Below are positions 11,358-23,016 of a stretch of DNA of 64,000 nt, piece after piece (position 1 is the first letter of the stretch; each line of letters begins with the position of its first letter). The DNA is taken from NCBI GenBank assembly GCA_964034945.1, contig OZ035963.1, positions 41,563,090 through 41,627,089 on the forward strand, given 5' to 3'. The position numbers were made by a program, and so were the translations under genes. This stretch comes from Chrysopilus asiliformis (Eukaryota > Arthropoda > Insecta > Diptera > Rhagionidae). The notes under the pieces are model-generated. The model searched no databases. It was not told the origin of the DNA and worked only from the letters and a program-made list of their open reading frames with translations.

Positions 11358-11591
11358 TCATCTCTGTGGTGTCCCTGTTGAGAGCCCTATTGCAGTTTGA
11401 GAGGAATCCATCTCTGCGCCCTGGTCTCTCGTTGCGTTCCTCTTTTCCAGCAAGAGAGATTTGGGACTCCTTTCTAAGGGGGGAGATCTCTGCACCATGT
11501 TGCTTCGCCCAAAAGGGTTCGCATGGTCTTCTCCTATTTTCTCCCTGGCGTTTTCGTCGTTGTTTTTGATGTTTTTTTCTTTTTTATCCAT
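11358..11591 (-). pseudogene. Possible N-terminal part of ORF1 cut off by TGA
   Basis: A 77-codon open frame that ends in TGA only four codons before the ORF1 ATG and lies in the same frame. It contains a NPFGRSNM-like stretch and basic residues. The TGA follows AGA; a single CGA-to-TGA change would explain it. Alternatives are a genuine short upstream ORF or stop-codon readthrough. Confidence 0.5.
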
Positions 11592-12158
11592 ATTATTATA
11601 TATGAGTATATATCCAGCGCATCGTGTGCAGGGGGGCGGGCCGTATTAGCCGAGAACGGGTGTACCCTCGGAGATTTTCTCCTACCCCAGTTCCCTGAGG
11701 CTCAGACCTACGCTTAAACAGTCCCGGACTCCGGACGGACCATTGCTCGCCCGTGGCAATGTAGACACTACTCCACATCCAATGCACACTTCCTGATCAG
11801 GGCCCGAGGTGGCTGGTCCCTGCCGATTCCCCACCGTCAGCACATCGGAAGAGTAAACTCACATCAGCCTTCCTCACACCGCATCAAAAGAAAAGAAATG
11901 CGGTGTTTTGTCTGGCACTCCCCGTGTGACAGCGGGGGCGGCAATCGTTCCTTAAATTTCGGCCGCACCTAACATGGTGGCAGACGCCGACCAGTTAGCC
12001 GCCCAATGTGGGTCCGACGCTTCTGGGTTTTACGTTTCGTGATCGGTTTATCAGTTGCGACACTGGAATGTCCACGACTGGACAAACGGTCAGTGCTTTC
12101 CCTGTACGATCATCCCTCCTCCTTTCTCAACCGGGCTTGGGACCGGCTACGGCGGAGT
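11592..12158 (-). other. 5' UTR of the R1-like element
   Basis: GC-richer than its surroundings, with no long open frame on the element strand. The 5' end is taken at 12158 because the TCTGTCAG repeat register starts at 12159-12160 (ttcagtctg). An internal promoter is expected for this class, but none was identified by motif. Confidence 0.7.
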
Positions 12159-15100
12159 TCAGTCTGTCAGTCTGTCAGTCTGTCAGTCTGTCAGTCTGTC
12201 AGTCTGTCAGTCTGTCAGTCTGTCAGTCTGTCAGTCTGTCAGTCTGTCAGTCTGTCAGTCTGTCAGTCTGTCAGTCTGTCAGTCTGTCAGTCTGTCAGTC
12301 TGTCAGTCTGTCAGTCTGTCAGTCTGTCAGTCTGTCAGTCTGTCAGTCTGTCAGTCTGTCAGTCTGTCAGTCTGTCAGTCTGTCAGTCTGTCAGTCTGTC
12401 AGTCTGTCAGTCTGTCAGTCTGTCAGTCTGTCAGTCTGTCAGTCTGTCAGTCTGTCAGTCTGTCAGTCTGTCAGTCTGTCAGTCTGTCAGTCTGTCAGTC
12501 TGTCAGTCTGTCAGTCTGTCAGTCTGTCAGTCTGTCAGTCTGTCAGTCTGTCAGTCTGTCAGTCTGTCAGTCTGTCAGTCTGTCAGTCTGTCAGTCTGTC
12601 AGTCTGTCAGTCTGTCAGTCTGTCAGTCTGTCAGTCTGTCAGTCTGTCAGTCTGTCAGTCTGTCAGTCTGTCAGTCTGTCAGTCTGTCAGTCTGTCAGTC
12701 TGTCAGTCTGTCAGTCTGTCAGTCTGTCAGTCTGTCAGTCTGTCAGTCTGTCAGTCTGTCAGTCTGTCAGTCTGTCAGTCTGTCAGTCTGTCAGTCTGTC
12801 AGTCTGTCAGTCTGTCAGTCTGTCAGTCTGTCAGTCTGTCAGTCTGTCAGTCTGTCAGTCTGTCAGTCTGTCAGTCTGTCAGTCTGTCAGTCTGTCAGTC
12901 TGTCAGTCTGTCAGTCTGTCAGTCTGTCAGTCTGTCAGTCTGTCAGTCTGTCAGTCTGTCAGTCTGTCAGTCTGTCAGTCTGTCAGTCTGTCAGTCTGTC
13001 AGTCTGTCAGTCTGTCAGTCTGTCAGTCTGTCAGTCTGTCAGTCTGTCAGTCTGTCAGTCTGTCAGTCTGTCAGTCTGTCAGTCTGTCAGTCTGTCAGTC
13101 TGTCAGTCTGTCAGTCTGTCAGTCTGTCAGTCTGTCAGTCTGTCAGTCTGTCAGTCTGTCAGTCTGTCAGTCTGTCAGTCTGTCAGTCTGTCAGTCTGTC
13201 AGTCTGTCAGTCTGTCAGTCTGTCAGTCTGTCAGTCTGTCAGTCTGTCAGTCTGTCAGTCTGTCAGTCTGTCAGTCTGTCAGTCTGTCAGTCTGTCAGTC
13301 TGTCAGTCTGTCAGTCTGTCAGTCTGTCAGTCTGTCAGTCTGTCAGTCTGTCAGTCTGTCAGTCTGTCAGTCTGTCAGTCTGTCAGTCTGTCAGTCTGTC
13401 AGTCTGTCAGTCTGTCAGTCTGTCAGTCTGTCAGTCTGTCAGTCTGTCAGTCTGTCAGTCTGTCAGTCTGTCAGTCTGTCAGTCTGTCAGTCTGTCAGTC
13501 TGTCAGTCTGTCAGTCTGTCAGTCTGTCAGTCTGTCAGTCTGTCAGTCTGTCAGTCTGTCAGTCTGTCAGTCTGTCAGTCTGTCAGTCTGTCAGTCTGTC
13601 AGTCTGTCAGTCTGTCAGTCTGTCAGTCTGTCAGTCTGTCAGTCTGTCAGTCTGTCAGTCTGTCAGTCTGTCAGTCTGTCAGTCTGTCAGTCTGTCAGTC
13701 TGTCAGTCTGTCAGTCTGTCAGTCTGTCAGTCTGTCAGTCTGTCAGTCTGTCAGTCTGTCAGTCTGTCAGTCTGTCAGTCTGTCAGTCTGTCAGTCTGTC
13801 AGTCTGTCAGTCTGTCAGTCTGTCAGTCTGTCAGTCTGTCAGTCTGTCAGTCTGTCAGTCTGTCAGTCTGTCAGTCTGTCAGTCTGTCAGTCTGTCAGTC
13901 TGTCAGTCTGTCAGTCTGTCAGTCTGTCAGTCTGTCAGTCTGTCAGTCTGTCAGTCTGTCAGTCTGTCAGTCTGTCAGTCTGTCAGTCTGTCAGTCTGTC
14001 AGTCTGTCAGTCTGTCAGTCTGTCAGTCTGTCAGTCTGTCAGTCTGTCAGTCTGTCAGTCTGTCAGTCTGTCAGTCTGTCAGTCTGTCAGTCTGTCAGTC
14101 TGTCAGTCTGTCAGTCTGTCAGTCTGTCAGTCTGTCAGTCTGTCAGTCTGTCAGTCTGTCAGTCTGTCAGTCTGTCAGTCTGTCAGTCTGTCAGTCTGTC
14201 AGTCTGTCAGTCTGTCAGTCTGTCAGTCTGTCAGTCTGTCAGTCTGTCAGTCTGTCAGTCTGTCAGTCTGTCAGTCTGTCAGTCTGTCAGTCTGTCAGTC
14301 TGTCAGTCTGTCAGTCTGTCAGTCTGTCAGTCTGTCAGTCTGTCAGTCTGTCAGTCTGTCAGTCTGTCAGTCTGTCAGTCTGTCAGTCTGTCAGTCTGTC
14401 AGTCTGTCAGTCTGTCAGTCTGTCAGTCTGTCAGTCTGTCAGTCTGTCAGTCTGTCAGTCTGTCAGTCTGTCAGTCTGTCAGTCTGTCAGTCTGTCAGTC
14501 TGTCAGTCTGTCAGTCTGTCAGTCTGTCAGTCTGTCAGTCTGTCAGTCTGTCAGTCTGTCAGTCTGTCAGTCTGTCAGTCTGTCAGTCTGTCAGTCTGTC
14601 AGTCTGTCAGTCTGTCAGTCTGTCAGTCTGTCAGTCTGTCAGTCTGTCAGTCTGTCAGTCTGTCAGTCTGTCAGTCTGTCAGTCTGTCAGTCTGTCAGTC
14701 TGTCAGTCTGTCAGTCTGTCAGTCTGTCAGTCTGTCAGTCTGTCAGTCTGTCAGTCTGTCAGTCTGTCAGTCTGTCAGTCTGTCAGTCTGTCAGTCTGTC
14801 AGTCTGTCAGTCTGTCAGTCTGTCAGTCTGTCAGTCTGTCAGTCTGTCAGTCTGTCAGTCTGTCAGTCTGTCAGTCTGTCAGTCTGTCAGTCTGTCAGTC
14901 TGTCAGTCTGTCAGTCTGTCAGTCTGTCAGTCTGTCAGTCTGTCAGTCTGTCAGTCTGTCAGTCTGTCAGTCTGTCAGTCTGTCAGTCTGTCAGTCTGTC
15001 AGTCTGTCAGTCTGTCAGTCTGTCAGTCTGTCAGTCTGTCAGTCTGTCAGTCTGTCAGTCTGTCAGTCTGTCAGTCTGTCAGTCTGTCAGTCTGTCAGTC

Positions 15101-18100
15101 TGTCAGTCTGTCAGTCTGTCAGTCTGTCAGTCTGTCAGTCTGTCAGTCTGTCAGTCTGTCAGTCTGTCAGTCTGTCAGTCTGTCAGTCTGTCAGTCTGTC
15201 AGTCTGTCAGTCTGTCAGTCTGTCAGTCTGTCAGTCTGTCAGTCTGTCAGTCTGTCAGTCTGTCAGTCTGTCAGTCTGTCAGTCTGTCAGTCTGTCAGTC
15301 TGTCAGTCTGTCAGTCTGTCAGTCTGTCAGTCTGTCAGTCTGTCAGTCTGTCAGTCTGTCAGTCTGTCAGTCTGTCAGTCTGTCAGTCTGTCAGTCTGTC
15401 AGTCTGTCAGTCTGTCAGTCTGTCAGTCTGTCAGTCTGTCAGTCTGTCAGTCTGTCAGTCTGTCAGTCTGTCAGTCTGTCAGTCTGTCAGTCTGTCAGTC
15501 TGTCAGTCTGTCAGTCTGTCAGTCTGTCAGTCTGTCAGTCTGTCAGTCTGTCAGTCTGTCAGTCTGTCAGTCTGTCAGTCTGTCAGTCTGTCAGTCTGTC
15601 AGTCTGTCAGTCTGTCAGTCTGTCAGTCTGTCAGTCTGTCAGTCTGTCAGTCTGTCAGTCTGTCAGTCTGTCAGTCTGTCAGTCTGTCAGTCTGTCAGTC
15701 TGTCAGTCTGTCAGTCTGTCAGTCTGTCAGTCTGTCAGTCTGTCAGTCTGTCAGTCTGTCAGTCTGTCAGTCTGTCAGTCTGTCAGTCTGTCAGTCTGTC
15801 AGTCTGTCAGTCTGTCAGTCTGTCAGTCTGTCAGTCTGTCAGTCTGTCAGTCTGTCAGTCTGTCAGTCTGTCAGTCTGTCAGTCTGTCAGTCTGTCAGTC
15901 TGTCAGTCTGTCAGTCTGTCAGTCTGTCAGTCTGTCAGTCTGTCAGTCTGTCAGTCTGTCAGTCTGTCAGTCTGTCAGTCTGTCAGTCTGTCAGTCTGTC
16001 AGTCTGTCAGTCTGTCAGTCTGTCAGTCTGTCAGTCTGTCAGTCTGTCAGTCTGTCAGTCTGTCAGTCTGTCAGTCTGTCAGTCTGTCAGTCTGTCAGTC
16101 TGTCAGTCTGTCAGTCTGTCAGTCTGTCAGTCTGTCAGTCTGTCAGTCTGTCAGTCTGTCAGTCTGTCAGTCTGTCAGTCTGTCAGTCTGTCAGTCTGTC
16201 AGTCTGTCAGTCTGTCAGTCTGTCAGTCTGTCAGTCTGTCAGTCTGTCAGTCTGTCAGTCTGTCAGTCTGTCAGTCTGTCAGTCTGTCAGTCTGTCAGTC
16301 TGTCAGTCTGTCAGTCTGTCAGTCTGTCAGTCTGTCAGTCTGTCAGTCTGTCAGTCTGTCAGTCTGTCAGTCTGTCAGTCTGTCAGTCTGTCAGTCTGTC
16401 AGTCTGTCAGTCTGTCAGTCTGTCAGTCTGTCAGTCTGTCAGTCTGTCAGTCTGTCAGTCTGTCAGTCTGTCAGTCTGTCAGTCTGTCAGTCTGTCAGTC
16501 TGTCAGTCTGTCAGTCTGTCAGTCTGTCAGTCTGTCAGTCTGTCAGTCTGTCAGTCTGTCAGTCTGTCAGTCTGTCAGTCTGTCAGTCTGTCAGTCTGTC
16601 AGTCTGTCAGTCTGTCAGTCTGTCAGTCTGTCAGTCTGTCAGTCTGTCAGTCTGTCAGTCTGTCAGTCTGTCAGTCTGTCAGTCTGTCAGTCTGTCAGTC
16701 TGTCAGTCTGTCAGTCTGTCAGTCTGTCAGTCTGTCAGTCTGTCAGTCTGTCAGTCTGTCAGTCTGTCAGTCTGTCAGTCTGTCAGTCTGTCAGTCTGTC
16801 AGTCTGTCAGTCTGTCAGTCTGTCAGTCTGTCAGTCTGTCAGTCTGTCAGTCTGTCAGTCTGTCAGTCTGTCAGTCTGTCAGTCTGTCAGTCTGTCAGTC
16901 TGTCAGTCTGTCAGTCTGTCAGTCTGTCAGTCTGTCAGTCTGTCAGTCTGTCAGTCTGTCAGTCTGTCAGTCTGTCAGTCTGTCAGTCTGTCAGTCTGTC
17001 AGTCTGTCAGTCTGTCAGTCTGTCAGTCTGTCAGTCTGTCAGTCTGTCAGTCTGTCAGTCTGTCAGTCTGTCAGTCTGTCAGTCTGTCAGTCTGTCAGTC
17101 TGTCAGTCTGTCAGTCTGTCAGTCTGTCAGTCTGTCAGTCTGTCAGTCTGTCAGTCTGTCAGTCTGTCAGTCTGTCAGTCTGTCAGTCTGTCAGTCTGTC
17201 AGTCTGTCAGTCTGTCAGTCTGTCAGTCTGTCAGTCTGTCAGTCTGTCAGTCTGTCAGTCTGTCAGTCTGTCAGTCTGTCAGTCTGTCAGTCTGTCAGTC
17301 TGTCAGTCTGTCAGTCTGTCAGTCTGTCAGTCTGTCAGTCTGTCAGTCTGTCAGTCTGTCAGTCTGTCAGTCTGTCAGTCTGTCAGTCTGTCAGTCTGTC
17401 AGTCTGTCAGTCTGTCAGTCTGTCAGTCTGTCAGTCTGTCAGTCTGTCAGTCTGTCAGTCTGTCAGTCTGTCAGTCTGTCAGTCTGTCAGTCTGTCAGTC
17501 TGTCAGTCTGTCAGTCTGTCAGTCTGTCAGTCTGTCAGTCTGTCAGTCTGTCAGTCTGTCAGTCTGTCAGTCTGTCAGTCTGTCAGTCTGTCAGTCTGTC
17601 AGTCTGTCAGTCTGTCAGTCTGTCAGTCTGTCAGTCTGTCAGTCTGTCAGTCTGTCAGTCTGTCAGTCTGTCAGTCTGTCAGTCTGTCAGTCTGTCAGTC
17701 TGTCAGTCTGTCAGTCTGTCAGTCTGTCAGTCTGTCAGTCTGTCAGTCTGTCAGTCTGTCAGTCTGTCAGTCTGTCAGTCTGTCAGTCTGTCAGTCTGTC
17801 AGTCTGTCAGTCTGTCAGTCTGTCAGTCTGTCAGTCTGTCAGTCTGTCAGTCTGTCAGTCTGTCAGTCTGTCAGTCTGTCAGTCTGTCAGTCTGTCAGTC
17901 TGTCAGTCTGTCAGTCTGTCAGTCTGTCAGTCTGTCAGTCTGTCAGTCTGTCAGTCTGTCAGTCTGTCAGTCTGTCAGTCTGTCAGTCTGTCAGTCTGTC
18001 AGTCTGTCAGTCTGTCAGTCTGTCAGTCTGTCAGTCTGTCAGTCTGTCAGTCTGTCAGTCTGTCAGTCTGTCAGTCTGTCAGTCTGTCAGTCTGTCAGTC

Positions 18101-21100
18101 TGTCAGTCTGTCAGTCTGTCAGTCTGTCAGTCTGTCAGTCTGTCAGTCTGTCAGTCTGTCAGTCTGTCAGTCTGTCAGTCTGTCAGTCTGTCAGTCTGTC
18201 AGTCTGTCAGTCTGTCAGTCTGTCAGTCTGTCAGTCTGTCAGTCTGTCAGTCTGTCAGTCTGTCAGTCTGTCAGTCTGTCAGTCTGTCAGTCTGTCAGTC
18301 TGTCAGTCTGTCAGTCTGTCAGTCTGTCAGTCTGTCAGTCTGTCAGTCTGTCAGTCTGTCAGTCTGTCAGTCTGTCAGTCTGTCAGTCTGTCAGTCTGTC
18401 AGTCTGTCAGTCTGTCAGTCTGTCAGTCTGTCAGTCTGTCAGTCTGTCAGTCTGTCAGTCTGTCAGTCTGTCAGTCTGTCAGTCTGTCAGTCTGTCAGTC
18501 TGTCAGTCTGTCAGTCTGTCAGTCTGTCAGTCTGTCAGTCTGTCAGTCTGTCAGTCTGTCAGTCTGTCAGTCTGTCAGTCTGTCAGTCTGTCAGTCTGTC
18601 AGTCTGTCAGTCTGTCAGTCTGTCAGTCTGTCAGTCTGTCAGTCTGTCAGTCTGTCAGTCTGTCAGTCTGTCAGTCTGTCAGTCTGTCAGTCTGTCAGTC
18701 TGTCAGTCTGTCAGTCTGTCAGTCTGTCAGTCTGTCAGTCTGTCAGTCTGTCAGTCTGTCAGTCTGTCAGTCTGTCAGTCTGTCAGTCTGTCAGTCTGTC
18801 AGTCTGTCAGTCTGTCAGTCTGTCAGTCTGTCAGTCTGTCAGTCTGTCAGTCTGTCAGTCTGTCAGTCTGTCAGTCTGTCAGTCTGTCAGTCTGTCAGTC
18901 TGTCAGTCTGTCAGTCTGTCAGTCTGTCAGTCTGTCAGTCTGTCAGTCTGTCAGTCTGTCAGTCTGTCAGTCTGTCAGTCTGTCAGTCTGTCAGTCTGTC
19001 AGTCTGTCAGTCTGTCAGTCTGTCAGTCTGTCAGTCTGTCAGTCTGTCAGTCTGTCAGTCTGTCAGTCTGTCAGTCTGTCAGTCTGTCAGTCTGTCAGTC
19101 TGTCAGTCTGTCAGTCTGTCAGTCTGTCAGTCTGTCAGTCTGTCAGTCTGTCAGTCTGTCAGTCTGTCAGTCTGTCAGTCTGTCAGTCTGTCAGTCTGTC
19201 AGTCTGTCAGTCTGTCAGTCTGTCAGTCTGTCAGTCTGTCAGTCTGTCAGTCTGTCAGTCTGTCAGTCTGTCAGTCTGTCAGTCTGTCAGTCTGTCAGTC
19301 TGTCAGTCTGTCAGTCTGTCAGTCTGTCAGTCTGTCAGTCTGTCAGTCTGTCAGTCTGTCAGTCTGTCAGTCTGTCAGTCTGTCAGTCTGTCAGTCTGTC
19401 AGTCTGTCAGTCTGTCAGTCTGTCAGTCTGTCAGTCTGTCAGTCTGTCAGTCTGTCAGTCTGTCAGTCTGTCAGTCTGTCAGTCTGTCAGTCTGTCAGTC
19501 TGTCAGTCTGTCAGTCTGTCAGTCTGTCAGTCTGTCAGTCTGTCAGTCTGTCAGTCTGTCAGTCTGTCAGTCTGTCAGTCTGTCAGTCTGTCAGTCTGTC
19601 AGTCTGTCAGTCTGTCAGTCTGTCAGTCTGTCAGTCTGTCAGTCTGTCAGTCTGTCAGTCTGTCAGTCTGTCAGTCTGTCAGTCTGTCAGTCTGTCAGTC
19701 TGTCAGTCTGTCAGTCTGTCAGTCTGTCAGTCTGTCAGTCTGTCAGTCTGTCAGTCTGTCAGTCTGTCAGTCTGTCAGTCTGTCAGTCTGTCAGTCTGTC
19801 AGTCTGTCAGTCTGTCAGTCTGTCAGTCTGTCAGTCTGTCAGTCTGTCAGTCTGTCAGTCTGTCAGTCTGTCAGTCTGTCAGTCTGTCAGTCTGTCAGTC
19901 TGTCAGTCTGTCAGTCTGTCAGTCTGTCAGTCTGTCAGTCTGTCAGTCTGTCAGTCTGTCAGTCTGTCAGTCTGTCAGTCTGTCAGTCTGTCAGTCTGTC
20001 AGTCTGTCAGTCTGTCAGTCTGTCAGTCTGTCAGTCTGTCAGTCTGTCAGTCTGTCAGTCTGTCAGTCTGTCAGTCTGTCAGTCTGTCAGTCTGTCAGTC
20101 TGTCAGTCTGTCAGTCTGTCAGTCTGTCAGTCTGTCAGTCTGTCAGTCTGTCAGTCTGTCAGTCTGTCAGTCTGTCAGTCTGTCAGTCTGTCAGTCTGTC
20201 AGTCTGTCAGTCTGTCAGTCTGTCAGTCTGTCAGTCTGTCAGTCTGTCAGTCTGTCAGTCTGTCAGTCTGTCAGTCTGTCAGTCTGTCAGTCTGTCAGTC
20301 TGTCAGTCTGTCAGTCTGTCAGTCTGTCAGTCTGTCAGTCTGTCAGTCTGTCAGTCTGTCAGTCTGTCAGTCTGTCAGTCTGTCAGTCTGTCAGTCTGTC
20401 AGTCTGTCAGTCTGTCAGTCTGTCAGTCTGTCAGTCTGTCAGTCTGTCAGTCTGTCAGTCTGTCAGTCTGTCAGTCTGTCAGTCTGTCAGTCTGTCAGTC
20501 TGTCAGTCTGTCAGTCTGTCAGTCTGTCAGTCTGTCAGTCTGTCAGTCTGTCAGTCTGTCAGTCTGTCAGTCTGTCAGTCTGTCAGTCTGTCAGTCTGTC
20601 AGTCTGTCAGTCTGTCAGTCTGTCAGTCTGTCAGTCTGTCAGTCTGTCAGTCTGTCAGTCTGTCAGTCTGTCAGTCTGTCAGTCTGTCAGTCTGTCAGTC
20701 TGTCAGTCTGTCAGTCTGTCAGTCTGTCAGTCTGTCAGTCTGTCAGTCTGTCAGTCTGTCAGTCTGTCAGTCTGTCAGTCTGTCAGTCTGTCAGTCTGTC
20801 AGTCTGTCAGTCTGTCAGTCTGTCAGTCTGTCAGTCTGTCAGTCTGTCAGTCTGTCAGTCTGTCAGTCTGTCAGTCTGTCAGTCTGTCAGTCTGTCAGTC
20901 TGTCAGTCTGTCAGTCTGTCAGTCTGTCAGTCTGTCAGTCTGTCAGTCTGTCAGTCTGTCAGTCTGTCAGTCTGTCAGTCTGTCAGTCTGTCAGTCTGTC
21001 AGTCTGTCAGTCTGTCAGTCTGTCAGTCTGTCAGTCTGTCAGTCTGTCAGTCTGTCAGTCTGTCAGTCTGTCAGTCTGTCAGTCTGTCAGTCTGTCAGTC

Positions 21101-21563
21101 TGTCAGTCTGTCAGTCTGTCAGTCTGTCAGTCTGTCAGTCTGTCAGTCTGTCAGTCTGTCAGTCTGTCAGTCTGTCAGTCTGTCAGTCTGTCAGTCTGTC
21201 AGTCTGTCAGTCTGTCAGTCTGTCAGTCTGTCAGTCTGTCAGTCTGTCAGTCTGTCAGTCTGTCAGTCTGTCAGTCTGTCAGTCTGTCAGTCTGTCAGTC
21301 TGTCAGTCTGTCAGTCTGTCAGTCTGTCAGTCTGTCAGTCTGTCAGTCTGTCAGTCTGTCAGTCTGTCAGTCTGTCAGTCTGTCAGTCTGTCAGTCTGTC
21401 AGTCTGTCAGTCTGTCAGTCTGTCAGTCTGTCAGTCTGTCAGTCTGTCAGTCTGTCAGTCTGTCAGTCTGTCAGTCTGTCAGTCTGTCAGTCTGTCAGTC
21501 TGTCAGTCTGTCAGTCTGTCAGTCTGTCAGTCTGTCAGTCTGTCAGTCAGTCTGTCAGTCTGT
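12159..21563 (+). repeat. TCTGTCAG 8-mer array 3, right part (about 9.4 kb)
   Basis: Roughly 1,175 head-to-tail copies of TCTGTCAG with no interior variant noticed by eye. The only irregularity is a missing TCTG near 21545 at the right edge, before tgtgtacaag. All three plus frames are open (a repeating SLSVCQSV peptide); the minus strand meets TGA in the repeat. It is non-coding satellite-like DNA. Confidence 0.97.
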
Positions 21564-22303
21564 GTACAAGATTTCTCAAAAACTAATAGAGCTAGCGCCA
21601 TGAAATTTTATAGGCATGTTGGGTCCTGGAATGGGACGATCCTATCAACTTTTGGTGGAAATCCGTTAACCGGAAGTATCCAAAATGGCGGTTTTTCAAA
21701 AATCGCAATTTCGTTTTTCTCGATTTACTCCCAAACTACGCGTTTTTTAGTGGCCTTAAGTATGACAAAACTTGGAGAAAATAAAATTTCCCACACTTTT
21801 GTCTTTAGCTATAAGTCGATATCTCAACCTGTTATCGAGATAAACCGTTATTTCCAAAAAAAAACAGTTTTTTGCGATTATCTCGAAAACTAACGGGTTT
21901 TTGCTGACTGAATGTATGAAGTGAATTAATGAGAATGGCATTCTGCACAATTTTGTTTCTTACCGTTATCCGTTATCTTTTACCGTTATTGAGATATTTT
22001 CATTAATATGTAAAAAATCATATGTTTGCGAATAATTTGCAAACTAACGGTTTTTCGACAAATCAGTTAAAAGAATAATTAAAGATGTTAACATTTTCTA
22101 CATTTTTGCCATTTACCGTAAATTGATATCTTTTACAGTTCTCAAGTTATCTCAAATTTTGTACGTTTTTGATATTTTTGAATAAACCAAGAATTTATTG
22201 GGAGGTCGCCTTAGTTTGACAGCGCGACAGGGCTCTAGCGTAAATTGCACAGGGTCGTAGATTTTGTAGAAGAAAGTTTTGTGTTGACCACAACTGATAT
22301 TTA
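21564..22303 (+). repeat. Family Y flank module, copy 3
   Basis: Follows the largest array and matches 2519-3381, but keeps a roughly 45-bp stretch (22017-22062, tttgcgaataatttgc) that both left copies lack. This longer form also occurs at 47187-47235, so it is probably ancestral. The module ends near 22303, where homology to 47440 stops. Confidence 0.85.
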
Positions 22304-22348
22304 TATATAAAGATAGGGTAAAAATAAAAGAACAAATATTATAAAATG

Positions 22349-22526
22349 AAAATAAGTATAAAAACAGAGCATGTTTACAGAATTTAGATTTAGAAATGCC
22401 AACTGAAAGATTTAATGTAACGAGACCTAAAAGATGTGAAATTTTTAAAGAAATCCCAATTGAAGGGAATGAGGAAGTTATAATTTTTAATGAAGTCGGA
22501 AGTAAGAGTATCAAAATGCCTGACTA
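22349..22526 (+). pseudogene. Unidentified coding-like fragment
   Basis: A 58-codon frame ending in TAA at 22524-22526. It has balanced, protein-like composition (FNVTRPKRCEIFKEIPIEGN) unlike the repeat-derived frames around it. No start codon fits at its left end, where a TAA precedes it. It may be the last coding part of a mobile-element protein. I do not recognise the family. Confidence 0.3.
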
Positions 22527-22623
22527 AAAAAACTACTAAAGCTAATAAAAAAATTACAATTTCTTTGATGTAAAATTAGAAAATATTGAGTTAAAAATGT
22601 ACCGAAAAGTATATTTTGAAATA

Positions 22624-22770
22624 CAGTGTGACCTCGATAAACGCAACACTCGAAGAACGCAACTCCTCGGTTAACGCAACACCTAAAATTTTGCACTGTT
22701 GACTCTGTAAACGCAACTTTCAAAAATGATTGACTCGATTAACGCAACTTTTTTATAATCTGATATGGTT
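22624..22770 (+). mobile_element. Terminal fragment of a pogo/Tigger-like DNA transposon
   Basis: Starts TA-CAGTGTGACCTCGATAAACG. The TA target, a CAG start and repeated 'cgataaacgcaac' phrases are typical of pogo/Tigger ends. Only one end is present; a HINE starts 66 bp further on and no matching right end was found nearby. Confidence 0.5.
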
Positions 22771-22835
22771 TGGGCCAAAAAAAGATAAAAAATAGTTACA
22801 GGAAATCTTTTACTTACTTTATTCTCTGTTCCTTG

Positions 22836-22977
22836 TTATACCCGTATGGTGAAACCAAAGGGTATATTAACTTTGCTTTACCGTTTGTAACGCCAAGATC
22901 CCGTCATCACACACAAAAATGAATTACACCAGTGTGTTTAGAATGATAAAAAAAAATTGAATTTTCCATGTCCGTCC

Positions 22978-23016
<39 letters not shown>

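Larger units (their letters stand above)
6942..12158 (-). mobile_element. Full-length R1-clade non-LTR retrotransposon in the 8-mer array
   Basis: About 5.2 kb, read on the minus strand: 5' UTR (12158-11346, or to 11592 if ORF1 is longer), ORF1, ORF2, a 139-bp 3' UTR (7113-6975) and a 33-base poly(A) (T run 6942-6974). There are no LTRs. Both sides abut TCTGTCAG repeats directly. The order of domains (zinc-knuckle ORF1; APE endonuclease, RT and CCHC in ORF2), the ORF1/ORF2 overlap and the total length fit the R1 clade. Several R1-clade families are known to insert at fixed targets (28S rDNA, telomeric repeats, or microsatellites for Waldo and Mino). The clade assignment is from motif recognition, not a tree. 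Confidence 0.9.

Noticed and set aside
12159..21563. 8-mer array as telomeric repeat
   Set aside because: Not TTAGG-like, lies internally next to a host gene and is split by family modules.
12006..21893. Open frames of about 3,200 codons
   Set aside because: The 9.4-kb 8-mer array is open in all three frames at once, the mark of a repeat rather than a gene.
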